From NCBI GenBank assembly GCA_030041195.1, contig JASHOI010000280.1, positions 1-17,241 on the forward strand: DNA of 17,241 nucleotides. The letters are read 5' to 3'. The position numbers and the translations under genes are program-made. Source of the stretch: Streptosporangiaceae bacterium (lineage in GTDB: Bacteria; Actinomycetota; Actinomycetes; Streptosporangiales; Streptosporangiaceae). Below are positions 1 through 6,723 of the stretch, one piece after another. Position 1 is the first letter of the stretch. Every line of letters begins with the position of its first letter. The notes under the pieces were generated by a model. That model was not told where the DNA came from. It did not search any database and saw only the letters and a list, made by a program, of their open reading frames with translations.

Positions 1-455
1 TGATCCTGGACGAACCGGTGGCCAGCCTGGACCCGCTGGCGCGGCGGGAGTTCCTGGCGGACCTGATGGAGTCCGTCGCCGAGCAGGGCCTGTCGGTGGT
101 GCTGTCCTCCCACCTGGTCGGCGACCTGGAACGCGTCTGTGACTACCTGGTCGTGCTGGTCGCCTCCCGGGTCCGGGTGGCCGGGCCGGTGGAGGACCTG
201 CTGGCCACCCACCACCTGCTGACCGGCCCGCGCCGCGACGCCGCCAAGCTGCCGGCCAGCCAGCAGGTCATCACCGAAAGCCACGCCGGCCGGCAGAGCA
301 CGTTCCTGGTGCGCAGCAGCGAGCCCGTCGCCGACCCGGCCTGGACGGTGGAGGAGGTGAGCCTGGAAGACCTGGTCCTGGCGTACCTGGGCCACACTTC
401 CACGGGGCCGCCGACAGGGTCGCCGGACATCAGGACGCTGGAGGCCAGGCCATGA
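1..455 (+). CDS. ABC transporter ATP-binding protein, C-terminal part (5' end outside window)
   Basis: This is the 3' end of an ABC ATPase gene; the open frame runs off the left edge, with the first complete codon at base 3. The visible protein opens with the Walker B and D-loop region (ILDEPVASLDPL, with the catalytic Glu after Asp). It continues with the H-loop (VVLSSHLVGDLERV), whose His contacts the ATP gamma-phosphate. The last ~90 residues are the less conserved tail seen in drug- and bacteriocin-type exporters. Walker A and the signature motif lie outside the window. The stop overlaps the next start (ATGA at 452-455), so the ATPase and permease are probably translationally coupled. It should energise one or both downstream permeases at the inner face of the membrane. 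The substrate is unknown. Confidence 0.93.
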   Translation, partial: ILDEPVASLDPLARREFLADLMESVAEQGLSVVLSSHLVGDLERVCDYLVVLVASRVRVAGPVEDLLATHHLLTGPRRDAAKLPASQQVITESHAGRQSTFLVRSSEPVADPAWTVEEVSLEDLVLAYLGHTSTGPPTGSPDIRTLEARP

Positions 456-1543
456 TCTGGCTGGCCTGGCGCCAGTTCCGCCCCCAGGCCATTGCCGCGG
501 CCGCCGCGCTGGCCGTGGTCGCGATCGTGGCGGTGGCGACCGGGCCGGGCATCGCCAGCGCGTACACCTCGTCGGGCTTGACGACCTGCCACACCGGCTG
601 CGCCACGGACGCGAGCAACTTCTTCGTCGGCCTGAGCCGGATCGACCTGCTCCTCTATCTCGGCAGCTTCCTGATGATGTACCTGGCACCCGCGCTGATG
701 GGCCTGTTCTGGGGCGCGCCGCTGATCGCCCGGGAGGTCGAGACCGGCACCCACCGGATCGCCTGGAATCAGAGCGTCACCCGCACCCGCTGGATCCTCG
801 TCAAGCTTGCTCTGGTCGGCCTGGCCGCCGTCGCGACGGCGGGCCTGCTCAGCCTGATCGTGACCTGGTGGGCCGGCCCGATCAACCACGCGGCACTGCT
901 GTCCGCCGGGCAGATGTCCGGGCTCGTGCCCCGGCTCGACCCGCCCGTCTTCGACGCGCGTGGCGTGGCCCCGCTCGGCTATGCCGCGTTCGCCTTCGCG
1001 CTCGGCGTGACCGCGGGCGTGCTGCTGCGGCGCACGCTGCCCGCGATGGCCGTGACGCTGGTCGCCTTCGCCGTGATCCAGGTCGTGGTGCCGAACTTCG
1101 TCCGCCCGCATCTGCTCCCGCCCGACCACTTCACGACGCCGCTGCACCAGCCCTTCGGGGTCAACGTGAGCGCGGCCACCGGCAAGGTGAGCGGGATCGG
1201 GCTCGCCGGGCCGTTTACCAAGCCCGGCGCGTGGGTCCTGTCGGACACCATCGTCACGTCGTCGGGCGCGAAGCTGCCGAATGTCACCATCACCTCCTCG
1301 GGCGCGGAGCTCACGGTGCTACCCAAGGCGTGCACGTTCAGGACCGGTGCCGCCGTCGGCCCGGCCGGGCTTCATAATTGCAGCGGCGTGCTGGCTGCCA
1401 TGCACCTGCGCGAGTCCGTCACCTGGCAGCCTGCCAGCCGGTTCTGGCCCCTGCAGTGCATCGAAACCGGCATCTACCTGGTACTGGCCGCCGGGCTCGG
1501 CTGGGTTTGCGTGGCGCAGCTTCGCCGCAGGCGGACGCCATGA
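452..1543 (+). CDS. ABC-2-like transporter permease, first of a tandem pair (363 aa)
   Basis: Integral membrane subunit for the ATPase just upstream. Hydrophobic segments fall near residues 13-32, 66-91, 115-140, 171-192, 196-217 and 336-356, giving about six helices. The cytoplasmic loop REVETGTHRIAWNQSVTRTRW (start ~94) is the kind of loop that contacts the ATPase in this actinobacterial ABC-2 family. A large loop (~218-330) lies between helices 5 and 6 and should face outside. It carries two Cys (KACTF and HNCSG), and another pair (C46, C50) lies after helix 1. The protein ends in a basic LRRRRTP tail. The start is set by the ATGA overlap with the ATPase, and its own stop overlaps the next permease in the same way. 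Substrate not deducible; export is more likely than import because no binding protein is present. Confidence 0.9.
   Translation: MIWLAWRQFRPQAIAAAAALAVVAIVAVATGPGIASAYTSSGLTTCHTGCATDASNFFVGLSRIDLLLYLGSFLMMYLAPALMGLFWGAPLIAREVETGTHRIAWNQSVTRTRWILVKLALVGLAAVATAGLLSLIVTWWAGPINHAALLSAGQMSGLVPRLDPPVFDARGVAPLGYAAFAFALGVTAGVLLRRTLPAMAVTLVAFAVIQVVVPNFVRPHLLPPDHFTTPLHQPFGVNVSAATGKVSGIGLAGPFTKPGAWVLSDTIVTSSGAKLPNVTITSSGAELTVLPKACTFRTGAAVGPAGLHNCSGVLAAMHLRESVTWQPASRFWPLQCIETGIYLVLAAGLGWVCVAQLRRRRTP
986..1073 (+). repeat. Near-identical DNA block shared by the two permease genes
   Basis: Bases 986-1073 and 2113-2200 (offset 1127) differ by only two substitutions in 88 bp, both in third positions of adjacent arginine codons. 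The block encodes most of helices 4-5. Other near-identical blocks cover the loop after helix 2 and the last helix, while the external loops differ strongly. This patchwork shows a tandem duplication with either strong constraint on the membrane core or gene conversion. Confidence 0.85.
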
Positions 1544-2643
1544 TCTGGCTGACCTGGCGCCAGTTCCGCCCCCAGGCCATCGCCGCGGCCATCGCGCTGG
1601 CCGGGATGGCGATCCTGCTGGCCGCCACCAGGCCGGGCCTCGCCGCCAGCTACGCCGCCGCCGGCCTGCCGGCCTGTCACGCCCACTGCGCCGCGATCGC
1701 GAGCCTCTTCATCGACGGTGTCGGCAGCCTCGACCACATCCTCTACTTCGGCAGCATCGCGCTCATGTACCTGGCGCCCGCGCTGATGGGCCTGTTCTGG
1801 GGCGCGCCGCTGATTGCCCGCGAGGTCGAGACCGGCACGCACCGGATCGCCTGGAACCAGAGCGTCACGCGCACTCGCTGGACCTTCGTCAAGGTTGGCC
1901 TGGTCGGCCTCGCCGCGGTCGCGACGGCTGGCCTGCTCAGCCTGATGGTGACCTGGTGGGCCAGCCCGATCGACCACGCGGCGTCGCTCGCCGGCGGATC
2001 TGTGCAAGTCGCCGCCGGCGGAGGGGCCGGGGTGCACTCCTCCTGGTACGTGCTGGCCCGGCTTGAGCCGGTCGTCTTCGCCGCGCGCGGAGTGGCCCCG
2101 CTTGGCTATGCGGCGTTCGCCTTCGCGCTCGGCGTGACCGCGGGCGTGCTGCTCCGCCGCACGCTGCCCGCGATGGCCGTGACGCTGGTCGCCTTCGCCG
2201 CGATCCAGGTCCTGGTGCCGAACCTCCTCCGGCCCCATCTGCTTCCGCCCGCCCACGTCACGGTGCCGCTGAACGTGCGGACCGCGAGCTTCCACCCCAC
2301 CCAGACCGTGGGCAGCCCGGTCGGCGAGATCCAGGTCACCCAGAACTTCACCAGGGCGGGCGCCTGGGTTCTGTCGAACGTCATCGTCACCCCGTCGGGT
2401 GCGGAGCTCACGGCGCCGCCCAAGGCATGCACGTTCACGCCCGGTGCCGGCGGACCTGGCCTCGCCGGGCTTCTCGGCTGCAAGAGCGCGCTGGCCGCCA
2501 TGCACCTGCGCCAGTCCGTCAGCTACCAGCCCGCCAGCCGGTTCTGGCCGCTGCAGTGCATCGAAACCGGCATCTACCTGGTGCTGGCCGCCGCGCTGGG
2601 CTGCGTCTGTGCGTGGCAGGTCCGCCGCAGGCGGATGCCGTGA
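1540..2643 (+). CDS. ABC-2-like transporter permease, second of the tandem pair (367 aa)
   Basis: Paralogue of the preceding permease. It opens with MIWLTWRQFRPQAIAAA against MIWLAWRQFRPQAIAAA and has the same six-helix plan, the same loop after helix 2 and the same C-terminal helix (CIETGIYLVLAA). It differs mainly in the segment after helix 3 (~150-175, with a Gly/Ala-rich insertion) and in the external loop between helices 5 and 6. The Cys pairs are kept (CHAHC early; KACTF and LLGCKS late). The start is the ATG of the ATGA overlap at 1540-1543; an upstream in-frame extension to 1378 only shadows the first permease. The two subunits may form a heterodimer with a shared ATPase. The gene ends 6 bp from the convergent regulator gene. 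Confidence 0.9.
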   Translation: MIWLTWRQFRPQAIAAAIALAGMAILLAATRPGLAASYAAAGLPACHAHCAAIASLFIDGVGSLDHILYFGSIALMYLAPALMGLFWGAPLIAREVETGTHRIAWNQSVTRTRWTFVKVGLVGLAAVATAGLLSLMVTWWASPIDHAASLAGGSVQVAAGGGAGVHSSWYVLARLEPVVFAARGVAPLGYAAFAFALGVTAGVLLRRTLPAMAVTLVAFAAIQVLVPNLLRPHLLPPAHVTVPLNVRTASFHPTQTVGSPVGEIQVTQNFTRAGAWVLSNVIVTPSGAELTAPPKACTFTPGAGGPGLAGLLGCKSALAAMHLRQSVSYQPASRFWPLQCIETGIYLVLAAALGCVCAWQVRRRRMP

Positions 2644-2649
2644 TCTGAC

Positions 2650-3441
2650 CTAGTGATCGGCTCGGTAGCGGCCCGGCGTGGTGCCGATCGTGCCGGCGAA
2701 GGCGGCGATGAAGCCGCTGGGGTTCGCCCATCCGCAGGCGTGGGCGACGTGGGTCGTGTCGTGACCGTCGGCGAGAAGGACGAGTGCGTGATAGATGCGC
2801 AGTTGCGTGCGCCATTGATAGAAGGTCATGCCGAGCTCGCTGTGGAACAGCCGGCTGAGCGTGCGGGCGCTGGCCCCGATCGCCTGCCCGAGCCCGGCCA
2901 GTGAGGTGTTGTCTGCGGGCTGCTCGTACAGCATCCGCGCTACCGCCTGCAGCCGGTCATCGTGTGGCTCCGGCAGCTGCAGCGGCTGCTCGTGGGCTTC
3001 GTGGAGTTCGTCGACGAGGACCCGGCGCAGGCGGGCGCGCGCGGCGCGGTCCCAGGCGCCCGCGGCCCGGTCGTAGTTGCGCGGGCCGGTGAGGGTGAGC
3101 AGGATCTCGCGGGCCAGGCCGGAGACCATGAACACGGCCGGATGGCCCGGTGCGAGCCGGGCCAGGGAGCCCGGCAGGAAGAGGATCCGCATATCGGTGT
3201 TGCTGTGAGCGCGGTGGTAGTGGGTGAACCCGGCGGGGGTCCATGCGACCCGGTTGGCGGGAACGATCGACGTGCCGCGTTCGGTGTGCACGGACAGGAC
3301 GCCACGGGCCGCGTACACCAGGTGCCCGCGTGGATGGGAATCCACGGGGCTCGTTCCCCCCGCCGGCCATAGGTGCATCCCTCCGGACGGCCACAGCTGC
3401 GACGTCGGGCCGGATTGGGGAAGCTGGCGGCCAACGGGCAT
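2650..3441 (-). CDS. AraC-family transcriptional regulator with cupin-like N-terminus (263 aa)
   Basis: Likely DNA-binding regulator of the divergent oxidoreductase gene. The N-terminal half (~33-85: HPRGHLVYAARGVLSV, then VPANRVAWTPAGFTHYH) matches the cupin sensor of the NimR-like branch of AraC proteins. The C-terminal ~100 residues hold two helix-turn-helix units. The first is SLAGLGQAIGASARTLSRLF, and the second is followed by the hallmark GWANPSGFIAAFAGTIGTTPGRYR region. The start ATG at 3439-3441 has no clear Shine-Dalgarno. An internal ATG at 3376-3378 is possible but its GGAGG is only one base away and it would trim the cupin. The inducer is unknown. It converges on permease 2 and is divergent, 88 bp apart, from the MDR gene. 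Confidence 0.9.
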   Translation of the reverse strand: MPVGRQLPQSGPTSQLWPSGGMHLWPAGGTSPVDSHPRGHLVYAARGVLSVHTERGTSIVPANRVAWTPAGFTHYHRAHSNTDMRILFLPGSLARLAPGHPAVFMVSGLAREILLTLTGPRNYDRAAGAWDRAARARLRRVLVDELHEAHEQPLQLPEPHDDRLQAVARMLYEQPADNTSLAGLGQAIGASARTLSRLFHSELGMTFYQWRTQLRIYHALVLLADGHDTTHVAHACGWANPSGFIAAFAGTIGTTPGRYRADH

Positions 3442-3529
3442 AACTTGGCAGTTTAACGGTGGCCAGCCAGCCGCCTTCCGGCGAGAGTGGACGCATGCGC
3501 GATGATCTTCGCTTTCGAGGCGGTGTGAG

Positions 3530-4519
3530 ATGAGTACGACAATGCGGGCGGCGGTCTGTGTCAGGGCCGGTGGCCCCGAGGTACTGGAGATCCGTGAGCT
3601 CCCGGTGCCAGCGGTCCGGGAGGGCTGGAGCCTGGTGCAGGTGAAGGGCGCGGGCCTGAACCGGTCGGAGCTGAGGACCCGGCAGGGGCATTCACCGAAC
3701 GTGACGTTCCCTCGCGTGCTCGGGATCGAATGTGTGGGGATCGTGGCGGCCTCGACCGATCCCGTGCTGCCGGACGGGACGACCGTCGCGGCGGTGATGG
3801 GCGAGATGGGCCGGGAGTTCGACGGCGGCTATGCAGAGTTTGCCCTGCTGCCGAACTCGCTGCTGATGCCGGTCACCACCACGCTGCCCTGGGGGGTTCT
3901 GGCGGCGCTACCTGAGACGTACCTGACCGCGCAGGGCTCGCTGGACGCACTGGGGGTCGAGCCGGGCGGCGGGGGGCGGTTGCTGATCCGTGGCGGCACC
4001 TCGTCGGTGGGGATGGCGGCCGCGTCGATCGCGTCCGGCTACGGTGTCGAGACCGCGGCCACGACCCGGCGGCAAGACAAGATCGCCGTGCTTGCTGCGG
4101 CTGGCGCCGACCACTCACTCGTGGACGACGGCGGGTCGCTGGCGGCGAGCGTGCACGCGGTCTGGCCCGGGGGCCCGGACTATGTTCTGGAACTCGTCGG
4201 GGCGGGCACGGCGGTGCACTCGCTGCACCTGGTCCGCCGCGGCGGAACGGTGTGCATGGCGGGGTCGCTCAGCGGGTGGGCGCTCCCGGACTTCGAGCCG
4301 GTAGCGATGATCCCGTCCGGAACCAAGCTCACGGCTTTCCACAGCGACAACCTCAGGGGCAGCGCGGGCACGACCGTGCTGCAGCGCATCGTGAACGAGG
4401 TCGAGGCCGGCGTCTACCGGCCCAACGTGGACCGTGTCTTCGGCCTGGACGACATCGTGGCGGCCCACCGGTACATGGAGGACAACGAAGCCACCGGCAA
4501 GCTTGTCGTGGTGCCCTAG
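3530..4519 (+). CDS. MDR-superfamily zinc-independent oxidoreductase (quinone oxidoreductase-like, 329 aa)
   Basis: Medium-chain dehydrogenase/reductase fold. The N-terminal GroES-like domain (~5-120) contains GLNRSELRTRQGHSP and FPRVLGIECVGIV. The Rossmann domain (~130-270) has the nucleotide-binding loop LIRGGTSSVGMAAASIA. No Cys-rich structural zinc loop is present, and the usual catalytic zinc Cys/His positions are replaced, placing it with NADPH quinone reductases and enoyl reductase-like members. It probably reduces an activated double bond or quinone with NAD(P)H; the actual substrate is unknown. Start ATG at 3530. The divergent AraC gene is the obvious regulator candidate. Its stop overlaps the stop of the opposing SRPBCC gene by 4 bp. 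Confidence 0.9.
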   Translation: MSTTMRAAVCVRAGGPEVLEIRELPVPAVREGWSLVQVKGAGLNRSELRTRQGHSPNVTFPRVLGIECVGIVAASTDPVLPDGTTVAAVMGEMGREFDGGYAEFALLPNSLLMPVTTTLPWGVLAALPETYLTAQGSLDALGVEPGGGGRLLIRGGTSSVGMAAASIASGYGVETAATTRRQDKIAVLAAAGADHSLVDDGGSLAASVHAVWPGGPDYVLELVGAGTAVHSLHLVRRGGTVCMAGSLSGWALPDFEPVAMIPSGTKLTAFHSDNLRGSAGTTVLQRIVNEVEAGVYRPNVDRVFGLDDIVAAHRYMEDNEATGKLVVVP

Positions 4520-5064
4520 CTGGCCGGGCCGGGAACGCCGTCAGCGGCGTGTGCTTCGGCGTACTGCTTGACCGCGGCCATCGTCCGCAGGTTCTCCTGG
4601 TCGAACCTGGAGGTGATCGCGGACCTGAGCGGGCGGAAGACAACCGGCATGCTTACGTCAAGGACCAGCCACCGGCTTACCACGGTGCGCTGGTGTTCCT
4701 GGCCTTCCTGCTCGATCGAGTAGTGGATGTGCACGTCCACGGTGGCCAGCAACTGCCGGACCCGGATCGTGTGGTGGAAGTCGATCGACCCCGGGCGCTG
4801 GAAGCCGGTGACCGAGCCCCACCAGTCCTTGCCGGGCTCGCCCGGCTTGCCGTCGTGGTAGCGGCTTCCGGTCCGGACCGGATATGGCTCGACGTCGGTG
4901 GTGCGGGCAAACTGGCCCGAGGCGGGCAGCCACCGGCCATAGTTCGGCAGGTCCGACAGCAGGTCGAACAACAGCCCGGAGCTTGCCGCAATCTGCGATG
5001 AGTAGAACCGGTGCCATTGCGAATGCGACATCTCAGTAGAGTAAGCGACCCGCCGGACGATCAT
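4516..5064 (-). CDS. SRPBCC-fold (START/polyketide cyclase-like) protein (182 aa)
   Basis: The helix-grip fold signature is visible near the N-terminus (IAASSGLLFDLLSDLPNYGRWLP, ~28-50). A series of alternating strands follows (GSRYHDGKPG, WWGSVTGFQRPGSIDFHH, ATVDVHIHYSIEQEG, TVVSRWLVLDVS), and a long C-terminal amphipathic helix (~160-177) closes the cavity. Such proteins bind small hydrophobic ligands; no enzyme activity can be assigned. The start is uncertain. ATG at 5062-5064 gives 182 aa, and ATG at 5029-5031 gives 171 aa (MSHSQWHRF), which fits the fold equally well. Neither has a strong ribosome-binding site. It is tail-to-tail with the MDR gene and divergent from the nucleotidyltransferase-like gene. 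Confidence 0.8.
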   Translation of the reverse strand: MIVRRVAYSTEMSHSQWHRFYSSQIAASSGLLFDLLSDLPNYGRWLPASGQFARTTDVEPYPVRTGSRYHDGKPGEPGKDWWGSVTGFQRPGSIDFHHTIRVRQLLATVDVHIHYSIEQEGQEHQRTVVSRWLVLDVSMPVVFRPLRSAITSRFDQENLRTMAAVKQYAEAHAADGVPGPAS

Positions 5065-5133
5065 CGATGCCGCGCTGCTCGCAATCTCGCCAGGTCACTG
5101 TGAGACATACTCGACTGGGGGAAGGAGGCCACC

Positions 5134-5745
5134 GTGGCGAAACCCTCAGTAATGCCACCGGGGTCTGATGACGAGCTGCTGGCCCGGCAGTCCGACCTGC
5201 AAGCCGAGGCGCGAGGGGTTCTTGCCGAGTTAGGTCTCGCCGCGCTGGTCGGCGACCTCGGCCCCCTGCTGCTGGCGGGAAGCTTTGTGTCCGGGCTGAT
5301 GTGCTGGCGCGAGATCGACGTGATGGTCCTGGTCGGCGGCGACTTCTCACCCCAAGATGTGCTGCGGCTGCTGCAGCGGATCGTGGACACGCTGGCGGTC
5401 ACGTCGTTCGAGTATCACGACGAGCGTGGCCCTCGCTCCCCGACCGGCCAGGTCCGCGACGAGCGCTACCACATCCCCTTCACCGTGAGCCGAGCCGACC
5501 AGCCCTGGCGGATCGACCTGACGTTGTGGCTGCACGACCCGCACCTCAACGTCACGCGCTGGCACGAGGAGTTGCGCGAGCGCATCACCGCAGGGCAGCG
5601 CGGCGCGGTGCTGCACATCAAGGACGTCTGGCACCGGCGACCGGACTACCCCGATCGGGTGTCCGCTCTGGACATCTACACCGCAGTACTCAACGACGGT
5701 GTACGCACCCCGGACCAGTTCGGTGCTTGGCTTGCCAGCCGCTGA
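5134..5745 (+). CDS. Nucleotidyltransferase-fold protein (203 aa)
   Basis: A GTG start is supported by a strong Shine-Dalgarno (GGAAGGAGG, 5120-5128). The segment LLLAGSFVSGLMCWREIDVMV (~48-69) looks like the G-S...D-x-D core of nucleotidyltransferases, here with Glu-Ile-Asp. A third acidic strand follows at WRIDLTLWL (~129). The C-terminus (LHIKDVWHRRPDYPDRVSALDIYTAVLNDGVRTPDQFGAWL) resembles a recurrent, uncharacterised actinobacterial family of this fold. With one of the paired Asp positions being Glu, it may or may not be active; the substrate is unknown. Its neighbours do not suggest a toxin-antitoxin pair. It ends 31 bp before the convergent lipoprotein gene. Confidence 0.8.
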   Translation: MAKPSVMPPGSDDELLARQSDLQAEARGVLAELGLAALVGDLGPLLLAGSFVSGLMCWREIDVMVLVGGDFSPQDVLRLLQRIVDTLAVTSFEYHDERGPRSPTGQVRDERYHIPFTVSRADQPWRIDLTLWLHDPHLNVTRWHEELRERITAGQRGAVLHIKDVWHRRPDYPDRVSALDIYTAVLNDGVRTPDQFGAWLASR

Positions 5746-5776
5746 CCGAGCCGACATCGCCTGGCCCACCGGTGTC

Positions 5777-6679
5777 CTACGGGACCTTCCAGTGCAGGCC
5801 GGCGAGCTTGAGGAGCTGCGGAATGAATGAGTCGGTGATCTGGAGCGCCGGTTGCTGCTTGCCACCGACGCTGAGCTGCACGGTGCCGCAGGCAGCCGGG
5901 CCCTGTGCAACCGCGACCGGCGGGCCGTCGGCCCTGGCGAGGAACGTCAGCCGGATCCCGCCTAGGGACGCCGGGCAGGGGGCATCCGGTCCGATCGTGG
6001 ACAGCTGCAGGTTATCGACGAGCGCCGCGAGCCGCCGGACAACCGCTGGGTCCGCGATCGTGGCCGGCGCGGCGGGCCTAGCGTACGGGCCCACGCTCGG
6101 CAGCTGGGTGATCGTGACCACGCGGGCGGACGGCGGCACCCGTTCCGAGGCCGGCCGGGACGGCTGCCAGCTCACCTGGGCGTCCACCCGGATCGCGGTC
6201 TGCCCGTCGCCGGCTCCGGTCACCTCGACCACCAGGTCCCGGGCGTTCAGCACCCCGGGAACCGGGGATAGCGAGAACATCCGGTCCCACGACGGCGGCC
6301 CGAAATCCTCGTCTTCCGGCGTGAACGCGCGCGGCAGGCGCGCCTGCTCCCAGGCGAGCACCGCCTGCGGCCGCCCGGGGGCCCGCCAGAAGGAGACATC
6401 GTCCACCAGCGTGGCTGAAACGAGCGTAGTGATCGGGAACTTGAGTGCATCCGGTGCCTGCCGCAACCGCCGCGCGCCCGGGGGCACGACAAACGCCTTC
6501 AGAATGGCAGCCGCGTCGGCGACCGCACGCTCCCGCGGCGTGGCGGACCGAGCCATCCGCGCCGCCGCCGTTACTGGTCCCCTCGTCATGTGCGTAGCGG
6601 CGCAGCCCGCCACGGTCATGCCCGCGCAGGCCGCCACGAGGAACGTCGTGCCCAGGGCGGACCACATATGCGGTCGCAT
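5777..6679 (-). CDS. Predicted lipoprotein of unknown function (300 aa)
   Basis: From the ATG at 6677-6679 the protein begins with a short positively charged segment and a hydrophobic stretch ending in a lipobox (V-A-G-C, Cys at residue 26). It should therefore be lipid-anchored on the outer face of the membrane. The ATG at 6758-6760 would add 27 charged residues ahead of the signal and overlap the upstream gene, so I rejected it. GAGAGG lies just before the chosen ATG; Met5 is another possible start. The mature part has the segments LVDDVSFWRAPG, QVSWQPSRPASERVP, ARVVTITQLP and a C-terminal half with one Cys pair. It resembles a conserved secreted actinobacterial family without known function. 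It lies 44 bp downstream of the acetyl-CoA synthetase-like gene on the same strand and may be cotranscribed. Confidence 0.75.
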   Translation of the reverse strand: MRPHMWSALGTTFLVAACAGMTVAGCAATHMTRGPVTAAARMARSATPRERAVADAAAILKAFVVPPGARRLRQAPDALKFPITTLVSATLVDDVSFWRAPGRPQAVLAWEQARLPRAFTPEDEDFGPPSWDRMFSLSPVPGVLNARDLVVEVTGAGDGQTAIRVDAQVSWQPSRPASERVPPSARVVTITQLPSVGPYARPAAPATIADPAVVRRLAALVDNLQLSTIGPDAPCPASLGGIRLTFLARADGPPVAVAQGPAACGTVQLSVGGKQQPALQITDSFIPQLLKLAGLHWKVP

Positions 6680-6723
6680 ACCTCTCGGACGCCCACCGGG
6701 GCACCGCGGTTCCGTCCTTCGTG

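Noticed and set aside
1474..2505. 343-aa minus-strand frame across permease 2, and a similar one at 143-1147
   Set aside because: Both mirror the permease coding strand, are rich in Arg/Gly/His and have no recognisable domain.
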